DNA of 64,000 bases, taken from DATFXM01 sp035315885. Lineage in GTDB: Bacteria; Acidobacteriota; Blastocatellia; UBA7656. The stretch spans positions 1 to 64,000 of the forward strand of contig DATFXM010000200.1 in assembly GCA_035315885.1 (NCBI GenBank). Direction: 5' to 3'. Both the position numbers and the translations under genes were made by a program. Positions within the stretch are counted from its first letter, which is position 1; each line of letters starts with the position of its first letter. Of this stretch, positions 27,496 to 35,808 are shown in pieces. The notes below the pieces were generated by a model. That model did not search any database and was not told the origin of the DNA. It saw only the letters and a program-made list of their open reading frames with translations.

Positions 27496-27599
27496 GCGAA
27501 GATGCTAAGTACCGCAAAACCGCTCAGATCGACTTTGTCTAAGCCCCTGTCTTTCGTCGATGCCCTCCTTCGCGGTCTTGCGGTACTTTGCTTCTTCGC
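27496..27599. repeat. Imperfect 22-base inverted repeat of the TTTGCG family
   Basis: Arms at 27496-27517 and 27578-27599 match at 20 of 22 positions when one is reverse-complemented (shared GTACCGCAA / TTGCGGTAC). Word content (CGCGGTCTTGCGG, TTCTTCGCG) resembles the repeats at 18297 and 50044. It lies in a 390-base gap without a convincing gene. Confidence 0.6.
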
Positions 27600-27719
27600 G
27601 CGGCTCCATCGCCAGAGCTGCCGCACTCAAGCCGCCGTATAACTCCAGCCCCGAAGCCGCCTCGGACATCTTTCTCAGTACCGATCTCTGCTTTGTGCTC
27701 ATCATGACAACACGCAACA

Positions 27720-28454
27720 TTACTTGGAGCGATTCTTAGGCGAATGCTTCTTGAGTATATCTATCAGTTGCTGTCCTTCAGGAGTCGCCTGAACCGCACC
27801 CTCGCGCACAATCTGGGTCGCGTTAAGCTTCTGGTTGTAGATATGCTCGTTGTCGCCTTCGTCGCACTGCAAGTTCGAGCCTGAAAGCGAAACGCCCACA
27901 AAGACGCCTTTCGATCTTGAGTACGAGAGCATCTCTGCATCCAAGGTTCCCTGGGTGGAGGCTTCGACGGTGCGCCCTTTTGGCCCTGCGGCGACCGACG
28001 CATCGCTGCCAAGCTTGACCTTGCTCTTGAGAATGGCAGCCGCGCCTTTCTTGTTCATCACCATCACCACAAAATCGGTGGACTGACCGCCGAACTGGAA
28101 GCCAACGCTCAAGCCCACCAATCGATACATCGCAGGCGGGCTCCACGGACCATCAAAGTTCTCGCCCGTACGGCAACTCAACGCACCTCGACCGTAGCTG
28201 CTGCCCAGGAGAAGCGAACTCTTGCGAACTGATGGCAGCACAAGCACGCACTCGGCGCCGTCTATGATGTCCTTCGGCACGTCCTCCGGAATGCTCAGTA
28301 TCTCGTTCAATACTTTTGCACAAGCTTGAAGTCGTTGTTTCTCCTTCTTCTGACCGTTGGCCTGCGATGCAAGCAGAAGGACCAGAATCAGAATGGTCAT
28401 TGTGGTGTACACCGCTCGAGCTCGGATGAAATTGCGATGATTTGTCAAACTCAT
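27720..28454 (-). CDS. SYLF-domain (Ysc84-like) lipid-binding protein
   Basis: 244 residues. A signal/anchor helix (TILILVLLLASQANG, 20-34) is followed by the SYLF domain: IPEDVPKDIIDGAECVLVLPSV, GRGALSCRTGENFDGPWSPPAMYRLVGLSVGFQFGGQSTDFVVMVMN and EMLSYSRSKGVFVGVSLSGS. SYLF proteins bind phosphoinositides in eukaryotes; bacterial members are exported and of unknown role. The following DUF202 gene lies upstream on the same strand, with a 160-base gap. Confidence 0.9.
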   Translation of the reverse strand: MSLTNHRNFIRARAVYTTMTILILVLLLASQANGQKKEKQRLQACAKVLNEILSIPEDVPKDIIDGAECVLVLPSVRKSSLLLGSSYGRGALSCRTGENFDGPWSPPAMYRLVGLSVGFQFGGQSTDFVVMVMNKKGAAAILKSKVKLGSDASVAAGPKGRTVEASTQGTLDAEMLSYSRSKGVFVGVSLSGSNLQCDEGDNEHIYNQKLNATQIVREGAVQATPEGQQLIDILKKHSPKNRSK

Positions 28455-28616
28455 TGCTTGCCCTTTCCAGTCGATTCGACATCCTTACCCGTTCGGTAAA
28501 GAGTCGCGACTCGAGCTCTCAGCACGTACGGTTCGGTTCCGCGGCACCTGCCCTCACTTACCCCCTCGTTGAATTTACCGTTTCCTTCGAACCTAAGCGG
28601 GACCTGCTTCGCTGTG

Positions 28617-29018
28617 TTATCTCCTGAGGAACACCACCAGCAGCGCGATGATCCCGAACCCGGAGATGAGGCCGGCAATCATGAAGGTGAGCGAGTGTGG
28701 CACGTCGTATCCGAACCGCTGCCGAATTGACTTGGTGCGATGCCAGTGTTGTAACGTCGCCAAAAAAGAGGCGACAACGCCAATCACGATCATGGAAAAG
28801 GCGAACTCACGGACGCCGCTCAACCTGCCCGCCTGCGGTCCGGTGGGTGACTCACCCAGATACTCAAAGAACTTGTAAATCGTAAACCCGAAGCTGATCA
28901 ACGCTGCGGCGATTCTTATCCAGGCCATCAGCGTTCGTTCATAGGCCATGTGTGTGCGAGCAAGTGCCAGCTCGTTCGCATCCGGAGGGCTCGCCGGTTC
29001 TCCCACCACCTGGCCCAT
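28617..29018 (-). CDS. DUF202 family membrane protein
   Basis: 133 residues from ATG 29018 (GAGGA upstream). The DUF202 signature ELALARTHMAYERTLMAWIRIAAALISFGFTIYKFFEYL spans about 15-55, followed by two further membrane helices (FSMIVIGVVASFLATL, FMIAGLISGFGIIALLVVFL). It is a three-helix inner-membrane protein of unknown function; members include YidH-like proteins. Confidence 0.9.
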   Translation of the reverse strand: MGQVVGEPASPPDANELALARTHMAYERTLMAWIRIAAALISFGFTIYKFFEYLGESPTGPQAGRLSGVREFAFSMIVIGVVASFLATLQHWHRTKSIRQRFGYDVPHSLTFMIAGLISGFGIIALLVVFLRR

Positions 29019-29170
29019 CAAAAATCTTCCTCGTTCAATCTTCCGCTATACGCTGATCATTATGTGCACCCTGACACCGAGTTCACCGGTTCAGCGCTGC
29101 ACTTCTCCACTTTTAGTACCTGCACCTGGGCTGTCATTTTATTTGCGATGCCGTTGTTCAATGTCGCTAT

Positions 29171-29210
29171 CACGCGCAAGCGATGCGGGAAACCGGGGAC
29201 CGCGACGAGT
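29171..29210. repeat. GGAAACC element, copy 1
   Basis: Contains GCGATGCGGGAAACCGGGGA, very similar to the copy at 30629-30660 (GCGATGCGGAAACCCCGGAA) and more distantly to 47738-47770. Non-coding. Confidence 0.4.
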
Positions 29211-29281
29211 TCTTCAAGGCGGCTCTGTCGACACACACAGGCGAAGAGAGGCAGAGTCGCCTATGAAGTAACGCAGAAGAT

Positions 29282-29330
29282 TAAAAATGGGCCGAGCTTG
29301 GCTCTCTCCCCAATACCAGGCTCGGCCCAG
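29282..29330 (-). terminator. Rho-independent terminator for the SPASM gene
   Basis: Perfect 10-base stem TGGGCCGAGC (29288-29297) / GCTCGGCCCA (29320-29329), followed on the minus strand by five T (29287-29283). It lies about 145 bases beyond the stop of the gene at 29475. A smaller GAGCAAG/CTTGCTC hairpin sits just before it at 29334-29359. Confidence 0.7.
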
Positions 29331-29474
29331 ACGTGAGCAAGATCGACGAAGAACTTGCTCAGCCCATGCATATTCGAAATGCCTCGTTTATCCGTCGCAG
29401 TCTCGAAGCAGCGTTCCCGTATTGCGCCACGATTGTTTGTGGGACGCAGAACCGGGGAGGAGTGGCCGGGCACT

Positions 29475-30305
29475 TTAAGCCACCCCCTTTTGCGCGCCGG
29501 TCATGACGTTAAGACTATCGCGCATCTCACGAGCCGCCTCATCAATCGCTTTGAATAGCGATTTGACACCATCGCACCGGTAGTTCCTGCTGGGCCACTT
29601 GAAGTAGCCGCCGCAGTTTTGGAAATGAGGGCACTCATAGCATTCGGCGCGATCTACAAACAATGCGTTTTGCAAATCGGGGACGAAGCTCGTCAGATCT
29701 CCAGGAGTTCTGCCGTTGCCGAGGCGGCGTGCAATCGTTTCTCGCCCGTCTTCGGTTACATAGCGGAGCGTAGCAGGATTCTCCTCTTGTACATCCCAGA
29801 GAGAACTTTGCTCGGAGTGATACTTCGCCAGGAAAGTACTGTGGAAGTACTCGATCGGAAGAGCGACAGCCCTGCTGTGAATGTAGAAGTTCAACACCCG
29901 CAGCACCTCTTCCATCAGCGACGGGTCAGGCTGGCCGATTTCGAGCTTTATTAGAAGCTTCAGCGAGGCCGCAACCTTCACCGCCTTGCTGAAACCATTT
30001 ACAACCGGAATGCATACGCGCAGGGGATGCCGATCGAGAAGTCTTGCATACCGATAGAGACTCGGGAACTCATTCGTTGGATACAGCATCACCAGATCTA
30101 CAGGTACTCCGTAGCCCCAGTTTGTGAGCACTTCGCCGTCGCCGTTCAGCGAGAGGAGCTGAACGGCTACCAGGTCGTCCATATTGCCATTCGAAAGGCC
30201 GGCCACTATTTCTTGAGCGTCATAGGACCGGACAATGACTTTGCGCCTTCTATAGCGGGCAAGCAGATTGATCGGGATGTTGTAGACTACTTCGTCCACC
30301 GCCAC
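29475..30305 (-). CDS. SPASM-domain protein lacking a radical SAM core
   Basis: 276 residues from GTG 30305 (AAGGA upstream; a TGA stop directly precedes). The C-terminal part carries a SPASM-like cysteine set, CYECPHFQNCGGYFKW followed by YRC (residues about 230-255), as in peptide-modifying radical SAM enzymes. The N-terminal part (LLSLNGDGEVLTNWGYG, LKLLIKLEIGQPDPSLMEEVLRVLNFYIHS) looks like barrel strands, but no CxxxCxxC motif is present anywhere. It could be a partner or regulator of a maturase encoded elsewhere, or a degenerate one. No precursor peptide is evident. Confidence 0.65.
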   Translation of the reverse strand: MAVDEVVYNIPINLLARYRRRKVIVRSYDAQEIVAGLSNGNMDDLVAVQLLSLNGDGEVLTNWGYGVPVDLVMLYPTNEFPSLYRYARLLDRHPLRVCIPVVNGFSKAVKVAASLKLLIKLEIGQPDPSLMEEVLRVLNFYIHSRAVALPIEYFHSTFLAKYHSEQSSLWDVQEENPATLRYVTEDGRETIARRLGNGRTPGDLTSFVPDLQNALFVDRAECYECPHFQNCGGYFKWPSRNYRCDGVKSLFKAIDEAAREMRDSLNVMTGAQKGVA

Positions 30306-30628
30306 TCAGGTCCTTCTATTCTTGCTTCTTCGAATCGCGATTGCCCTGTATAGTCTCTCTCACGATTACCAGCCTTCTCGTATATGAAAACTGCCGAGTT
30401 ATTAGTCAGGGGCTGTGATCAGCAATACGCATCGGAACGGCACCACAATTTCCCTTTTGCTTGTGTTGCTGCTTCAACGCGCCGTTTGGATTTCGATCGC
30501 TGTGCCCAACAAGATAAAGGCAAGCCTCACGCCATATGCCCAGCCAATCGCTAACTCATTGTTTCGGCATTTCTTTGAATTGGAGGATTTGTGAAGGATG
30601 TTGGTTGAGGGTTGACGAGAATCACGAC
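30306..30628. other. Upstream intergenic stretch, nothing coding
   Basis: About 320 bases between the SPASM gene start and two repeats. No full radical SAM remnant was found in any frame here. Confidence 0.4.
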
Positions 30629-30660
30629 GCGATGCGGAAACCCCGGAATCTCGTGGAATT
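30629..30660. repeat. GGAAACC element, copy 2
   Basis: GCGATGCGGAAACCCCGGAA followed by TCTCGTGGAA. It shares GGAAACCCC and GGATCTCGTGGAA-like words with the copy at 47738-47770, and GCGATGCGG with that at 29171-29210. It directly abuts the heptamer palindrome. Confidence 0.45.
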
Positions 30661-30769
30661 CTGAATTCTGCATCCTATGTCTGAGTTCTGAGTCCTGAGT
30701 TCTGAGTATTGAGTTGGACGTCAATCATTAATCACTGCCCAGGACTCAGAACTCAGGACTCAGAAACTC
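30661..30769. repeat. Heptamer palindrome, copy 1
   Basis: Left arm 30661-30715 made of 7-base units (CTGAGTT, CTGAGTC, CTGAGTT, CTGAGTA and diverged ones); right arm 30741-30769 made of the complementary GACTCAG/AACTCAG units. The arms can pair into a long hairpin. It lies just after the stop of the minus-strand gene at 30772 and could act as a 3' end structure. Confidence 0.75.
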
Positions 30770-30771
30770 TC

Positions 30772-31656
30772 TCAATCATCTCGGCGCTCGGTAATCGTTA
30801 CTGGTGAGGCGAGGCGGAAACTTACACGTGATTCGCCCGGGATCACTGCGGGGTCTCCGCGTGTTGCGAGCACAACGGCGGTGCCCGCACCTCCGCCTAC
30901 TCCTGCCCCAATCGCGGCGCCCTTACCGCCGCCGGCAATCGCGCCGATGATCGCGCCGGCGCCCGCTCCGATTCCGATCTTCGCCGCGTCCTTCTTCTTT
31001 GTCGTTTTTGCATGGACCACATAAGCGCTCGTCGATATCGGAATCTTTCGCCCGTCCGCGAGAGTCAAACGGGTGAGTTTCACTGAAATGGATGCAACTC
31101 CTTTGACGCGTCCACCAGGATCGGAGTTAGCGATCACACCTTCCACCTCGGCACCCTTGCGGGCGATCGTCCAGTCACCGTCAACGATTGCGTTCGCGAG
31201 ATTCGCAACGAAAGGTTCTCCGGTCTTGTTCGATTTGGTCGAGAGCGAAGAGGTCGTGATTACTCCGAGCGCGCGTCCGGAAGCAAGCGTGAACTTTCGT
31301 GGCGGAGGCGGAGGCGGAGGAGGAGGCTGCGCCGGCGCTGGTGCGGATGGCGGCTCCTGCGCCGAACCGCCCGGCGCGGGTACTGGCGCCGTATTTGGCG
31401 GGGCGGGCGCCGAGAGTTCGCTCCCTGCGGGAGGCGGACTCGCGCCGCCAGGGGGCTGCGACGCCGCTGCTTGCTCAGACGTATTCGCATTAGCCGCTGC
31501 ATTGCCTTTGTCCGCTCCTGAATCAGGACCGGACTTCGCCGCAGCACCGGAGGAGTTCGACGAATCGCCATGGTTGGACGAGCAGCTCGTGGATGCGAAC
31601 ACGAGCATTGCGACAATCATCAAAGCGAGTAAATGATTAATGATCCGGCAATTCAT
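30772..31656 (-). CDS. Proline-rich lipoprotein candidate with glycine-zipper segment
   Basis: 294 residues from ATG 31656 (GGGAGGG upstream). A lipoprotein-like signal ending STSC near residue 25 is followed by a Ser/Ala/Pro linker with nine consecutive Pro (to about 120), a beta-rich domain (FTLASGRALGVITTSSLSTKSNKTGEPFVA, GAEVEGVIANSDPGGRVKGVASISVKL), and a glycine-zipper stretch (IGIGAGAGAIIGAIAGGGKGAAIGAG, about 235-260). It is probably an envelope protein; the function is unknown. Confidence 0.75.
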   Translation of the reverse strand: MNCRIINHLLALMIVAMLVFASTSCSSNHGDSSNSSGAAAKSGPDSGADKGNAAANANTSEQAAASQPPGGASPPPAGSELSAPAPPNTAPVPAPGGSAQEPPSAPAPAQPPPPPPPPPRKFTLASGRALGVITTSSLSTKSNKTGEPFVANLANAIVDGDWTIARKGAEVEGVIANSDPGGRVKGVASISVKLTRLTLADGRKIPISTSAYVVHAKTTKKKDAAKIGIGAGAGAIIGAIAGGGKGAAIGAGVGGGAGTAVVLATRGDPAVIPGESRVSFRLASPVTITERRDD

Positions 31657-31753
31657 AGGCGCCCTCCCAAAGAATAATCTCTTCAGTGGACTCAAGGTTC
31701 CCTAAAGACAAAGAACTTGATTGTAGAACGCGATCTCCTGCTGAGCGCAGGAT

Positions 31754-33340
31754 TCACGATGAGGACTTCTTAGTGTGACTCGTCTGTTCGACGATGGCAA
31801 GATAGGTTGTGTAGTACTTGAAAATATTACTGACGTAGTCTACGGTCTCGCGTCCAATTTCGCGTGCTGCGACGATCTCGACATTGTTAAACCAGACGTT
31901 GGGGTTCAGTCCCAGCGTCTCTGCCTTCGCCCTCAACCCGGCGACTCTCGCCGGCCCGGCATTGTATGCCGCGAACGCGAAGAGCCCCTGATTGATTCTG
32001 TCCATGTGTGCGTCTTTGAAGTAGCGATCGAGAATGTATCTTAGATACTTCACCCCTGCGCGAATATTGTTATCAGTCTGATCGATATCGTGTATGCCGA
32101 CGTCTGCGGCGGTCTCCGGCTTGATCTGCATGATTCCGACGGCGCCCGCAGAGCTTCGTTTTTCCTGGTCAAGTTGTGATTCCTGATAAGCCTGCGCGGT
32201 CACCAGCAGCCATGGCAGACCCACCTCGCCGCTGTATTTGCGGAAGGAAGCAACAAGCGCGCGGAACCGTTTCAATTCCTCCTCGCTCTTAGGATTCTTT
32301 AGCCGGTCCGCCTTGCCCAGATATCTTTGGAGCACTATGTTACCGAATGTTGTTCCGATCTTATGACCCTTAATGAACTCATTCAACAGTGCCTTAAGCT
32401 GCGGGCAATTCTTGCGTACTGCTATCGCGATCTCGCCGCCGCTGTTCAACACCACGTCAGGATGCACAATCGCGCGATCATATATCTGCGTCCAGAACTG
32501 CGCAATGTGCCTGTCGACCACCGTAATTCCGTAGACGCCGCCGTCCACCATCTGCATGATGTCGTCGTCTTCGAGAAGCTCGTCAGTAAACCTGATTGTT
32601 ACGGGATGCTTACCCTCGCTGGCGAACCGATGATTGAGACTGTCAAGATTCGTGCGATAGCTGCTTGACGCGCGGACGTAGACCTCCTGGCCGGAGAGGT
32701 CATCAACGCTGGAAATTGGCGGTGCGGTCGGACCAGTGACCACGAGTTCCTGTACGTTGTCCATAACCGGGTCGGTGAAGTCCACAATTTTCTCGCGCTC
32801 GTGGGTGATCGTCAGGTTTCCCAGGGCTATGTCACCCAAACCGGCTTTTAGATCCGAAAGGAGACGAGCGCGCGGAGTCGGTATGATCGCTACTTTCAAC
32901 GCACGGTTTTTGTCGCTTGATTCAGTGCGCAGCCACTTCTCAAATTGAACCAATGCATCGTAGGACAAGCCCTTTTGATCTTTGCCATCGATGAAGTAGC
33001 TGGTCCTGTCATAAAGGACCAGGGCGCGAATGAATCTGCGCCGCTCTATCTCATCCATATCACCGGTCGACGGCTTGTTGAGCTGTTTAAGTTGCGACGC
33101 ACCGAGGTCCTCGATCGGTACAAGATTCTCCGGCTGCTCAGGGGTTTCGGAACCTGAAGCAGGCGGATCAGTCTTGGCTGATTCGGTGCTAGTGGGTTGC
33201 GCCGCATTCTGCGACGCAGCCGGCTGCTTACGATTGCATCCGGTGACAAGAAAGGTGAGCGCAAGCACGACGACAATCACAAAGGTAGTCGCGCCCGCAT
33301 GTATACGTTCCGTGAGGCAGTGATTGGGCACCCTAAGCAT
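31754..33340 (-). CDS. mltF: Membrane-bound lytic murein transglycosylase F-like
   Basis: 528 residues from ATG 33340 (AAGGGAGG upstream); the frame extends further upstream but overlaps copD. Lipobox LVTGC near residue 32, then a Ser/Thr/Pro linker. A solute-binding SBP_bac_3 domain follows (LSYDALVQFEKWL, GLGDIALGNLTITHEREKIVDFTDPV), then a C-terminal SLT lysozyme-like domain with catalytic Glu in QESQLDQEKRSSAGAVGIMQIKPETA. It cleaves peptidoglycan glycan strands from the outer membrane side. Confidence 0.9.
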   Translation of the reverse strand: MLRVPNHCLTERIHAGATTFVIVVVLALTFLVTGCNRKQPAASQNAAQPTSTESAKTDPPASGSETPEQPENLVPIEDLGASQLKQLNKPSTGDMDEIERRRFIRALVLYDRTSYFIDGKDQKGLSYDALVQFEKWLRTESSDKNRALKVAIIPTPRARLLSDLKAGLGDIALGNLTITHEREKIVDFTDPVMDNVQELVVTGPTAPPISSVDDLSGQEVYVRASSSYRTNLDSLNHRFASEGKHPVTIRFTDELLEDDDIMQMVDGGVYGITVVDRHIAQFWTQIYDRAIVHPDVVLNSGGEIAIAVRKNCPQLKALLNEFIKGHKIGTTFGNIVLQRYLGKADRLKNPKSEEELKRFRALVASFRKYSGEVGLPWLLVTAQAYQESQLDQEKRSSAGAVGIMQIKPETAADVGIHDIDQTDNNIRAGVKYLRYILDRYFKDAHMDRINQGLFAFAAYNAGPARVAGLRAKAETLGLNPNVWFNNVEIVAAREIGRETVDYVSNIFKYYTTYLAIVEQTSHTKKSSS

Positions 33341-33411
33341 TTCCTCCCTTATGTCCAGCGGCAATCTTAACGCATCGTCGTCCGTCGCGAAAGTTGCGTA
33401 CCTCGCCTCGG

Positions 33412-35070
33412 TCAACTTTCTCGGTAGTTCACAAGGAAGACTCCCACCAGGACAAAACAAACAGGCCATATTAAGGATGGAATGCGAGCGTCCTTCGACG
33501 GAAGTCGCAGTTCCAGCCATCTGGACCAACCCGCAACCACTCCTAAGATTGCCAGCGGAACATGGCTCAGCTCGGCCAGAAGTTCCTCTTTTATGTTGCC
33601 GAGTGAATGGGAATGGGTAAGCAACAGAGCCCCACCCAACGCGCATACCAGCGGAAACACGTAGCGCACCCCGCCTCTTACCGGAGCTCCGTTTTGCACC
33701 CTCCACTCGTACACCGCAAACATAATAATAAGGACAATGAAGATTCGGTGTTGAAGGACTTCTGAGTCTGCGAAGCTGATCCAAAACCCATTGAGCCCCA
33801 GCGGCCAGCTCTCCGGGTCGGCGCGAAGAAACAGAAAGACCGCCAATACACCGAATAACAAGGGCCAGTTGCGCATCCAGGCCGCGCCCCCACTACGCGA
33901 AGCCAGAGCGAGCAATCCCATGAGCATGACAATCAGTCCCGCCCAATGATGGTTGTACTCGGACCACGCCAGATCCGCGGGCTTGCTGGGGCGAAAGGCA
34001 GTTTGCCCAGGCACAAAAGATGGCGGCGGGGCAAAGTCCGCGGCTGATGTGTTTAACTGGCTCTGCAAGGCGGGGGTCGAAAGCTCCGTCGCGCTTGGGC
34101 TGTTCAACCGTGGCACTCGCGGGCTCATGCGCTCCACGATCTCAGAGGCGCTTACCCGAGCGAACTGCATGTCTACTGCAGGAGGTTGAGAGGTGAGCGC
34201 GGCAGCGGCAAGAATGACAGTAAAGCCGATACCGATCTCCGCCTCGGTGAAACGGCGGACTCGCGTTGTCAATGAGGACGCGTCGGTTCGAGCTCCTCTG
34301 ATGACTGAGAAGTTCAACGCTCCAATTCCCACGGCTATTAAGAACAACGCGACCTTCGACATAACCATCACGCCATAGGCGGTGCCGTAGATCGCTTTGA
34401 TGCTGTCGATATAGAGGATCGACATAAGAATGCCGGCCCCAACGAGCACACCGACTGCGCTCATCGCCAGTCGCGAAAACCTGCGGCACCAAAGGCGGGC
34501 CACCGTTTCGCCTGGTGCCTCTCTCAAACTGACAAGCAGATAGGGAAGACCACCGATCCACATCGCCGCGCCAACCTGGTGCAAGCCGGTGAGTAGCGTC
34601 AGGCCCGCGCGATTGTCCAGACGCGCGACAGCATGCGTCGTGCTAACCGAGGCTCCCAAAATGACGACGCACAACAAAGACATCACAATGATCCCGCCGT
34701 TGGAGCGCGTTCTAGACAAAACGGCGATCATCAGGCCTGAAACGAAGATGACGGAGCCGGCCACAAAGTAACTGGCGCCCGCGAGATCGCTTAAGCCCAT
34801 GTCGGTCGTTCCCATCAACACCGTGGAATCGAGAAAGAGCAGGATGACCTGAGACAGGGCAAGCGACACCGCGGAGATGCGAAGCAGCTTTCGCTGTGAT
34901 CGGCGAATGTCCGCTAAATCGGAGTCGGATGAGCCTGCCGGCTGCGCATTCACGAATAGACTAAAGGCAACACCGCCGATAACCAGCGATTCAAATGCGA
35001 GTGTGAAGCCCCGAAGAACCACCGAGAGGTAGCCAAAAACGTCAACCAACTGCGGAACCAATTTGTTCAC
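33412..35070 (-). CDS. copD: CopD-family copper-associated membrane protein
   Basis: 552 residues from a GTG start, with about 12 membrane helices. CopD hallmarks include LVPQLVDVFGYLSVVLRGFTLAFESL and LLTGLHQVGAAMWIGGLPYLL with the conserved His, followed by a second bundle (WPLLFGVLAVFLFLRADPESWPLG). It lies directly downstream of a CopC gene (22-base gap). CopC-CopD pairs are linked to copper uptake or tolerance, CopC binding copper in the periplasm. The metal is inferred from family only. Confidence 0.85.
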   Translation of the reverse strand: MNKLVPQLVDVFGYLSVVLRGFTLAFESLVIGGVAFSLFVNAQPAGSSDSDLADIRRSQRKLLRISAVSLALSQVILLFLDSTVLMGTTDMGLSDLAGASYFVAGSVIFVSGLMIAVLSRTRSNGGIIVMSLLCVVILGASVSTTHAVARLDNRAGLTLLTGLHQVGAAMWIGGLPYLLVSLREAPGETVARLWCRRFSRLAMSAVGVLVGAGILMSILYIDSIKAIYGTAYGVMVMSKVALFLIAVGIGALNFSVIRGARTDASSLTTRVRRFTEAEIGIGFTVILAAAALTSQPPAVDMQFARVSASEIVERMSPRVPRLNSPSATELSTPALQSQLNTSAADFAPPPSFVPGQTAFRPSKPADLAWSEYNHHWAGLIVMLMGLLALASRSGGAAWMRNWPLLFGVLAVFLFLRADPESWPLGLNGFWISFADSEVLQHRIFIVLIIMFAVYEWRVQNGAPVRGGVRYVFPLVCALGGALLLTHSHSLGNIKEELLAELSHVPLAILGVVAGWSRWLELRLPSKDARIPSLIWPVCFVLVGVFLVNYRES

Positions 35071-35092
35071 TCAACTCACCCCAAAACCGCTC

Positions 35093-35470
35093 TCAACTCA
35101 CCTTGAAAGAGAATTGGCCTCTCGTGATATGCCCATCGACCGCAAGCACCTGCCAAACAACAGTGTAGGACCCTGCGCTGAGGCCGCTGACCTGAGAGAG
35201 CAGAACATCAGGGGACGGCGGCGCTTCCAGCTTCAATTTTCGCGTACTGCCGTCCGGTGCGGACAAGGTGAGGCGTGAGCGCTCAACATCAATTCGAGAG
35301 TTGAATCGCAGCTTCACCGTGACATTCGGCCCTGCGACGGTAGCATTGGCGGCAGGCTCGCACTCGACGAGAATCGCATGAAGAAGGCCAAACGGTTTGG
35401 TCAGGAGACACGCCGCATGTATCACTGCAACGATCGCAAGCGCCCTGACGAGCAGCCTTATGGGGATCAT
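35093..35470 (-). CDS. copC: CopC-domain periplasmic protein
   Basis: 125 residues from ATG 35470 (GGAGAGG upstream). Signal peptide to about residue 33, mature end HAILVECEPAANATVAGPN. The CopC immunoglobulin-like fold is recognisable in VTVKLRFNSRIDVERSRLTL, LKLEAPPSPDVLL and LSAGSYTVVWQVLAVDGHITRGQFSFKV. The N-terminal His and the DGH near the end match CopC copper ligands. First gene of the copC-copD unit. Confidence 0.88.
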   Translation of the reverse strand: MIPIRLLVRALAIVAVIHAACLLTKPFGLLHAILVECEPAANATVAGPNVTVKLRFNSRIDVERSRLTLSAPDGSTRKLKLEAPPSPDVLLSQVSGLSAGSYTVVWQVLAVDGHITRGQFSFKVS

Positions 35471-35808
35471 CTGTAAACCTCTCCTGTAAACCTCCACAAA
35501 ATTCGTCCGGGTCGTGGGTCGATGCTGACTGGTTGAGTTGGCGCTGTCTTCGTCATTCGCGGCCGACAGAGCCGGCGTCTCACGCCAGGTGTGAAACCAG
35601 ACTTACCTGCTCGCACATAGCGGGGACAGCACAAATTCATTCAGCCGCTCTCAAATTTGATTTAGACACCGCCGCCAAAATCCATCGCGTACGAGTGTAA
35701 TACATGCGTTAGGCCGCGCGCCAAGAACCAGCAAAGGTTCGACTGGATTCCGCAATGTCACTGGCACGCCCGTCTTTTCGAGATGGATTGGTGTAACTGG
35801 GAGGCGCT
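35471..35808. other. Intergenic stretch, nothing recognised
   Basis: About 340 bases between copC and the amidohydrolase gene. No RNA gene, repeat or credible small gene seen. Confidence 0.4.

Noticed and set aside
27505..27720. 71-codon frame overlapping the stop of the SYLF gene
   Set aside because: It consists largely of an inverted-repeat element, has no recognisable motif and only a weak ribosome site.
29261..29473. 70-codon frame right after the SPASM gene, considered as a precursor peptide
   Set aside because: The frame runs through the terminator hairpin and has no leader/core pattern; a shorter peptide cannot be excluded.
33341..33784. Upstream extension of the mltF frame
   Set aside because: It overlaps copD and precedes a clear lipoprotein signal with a strong ribosome site at 33340.
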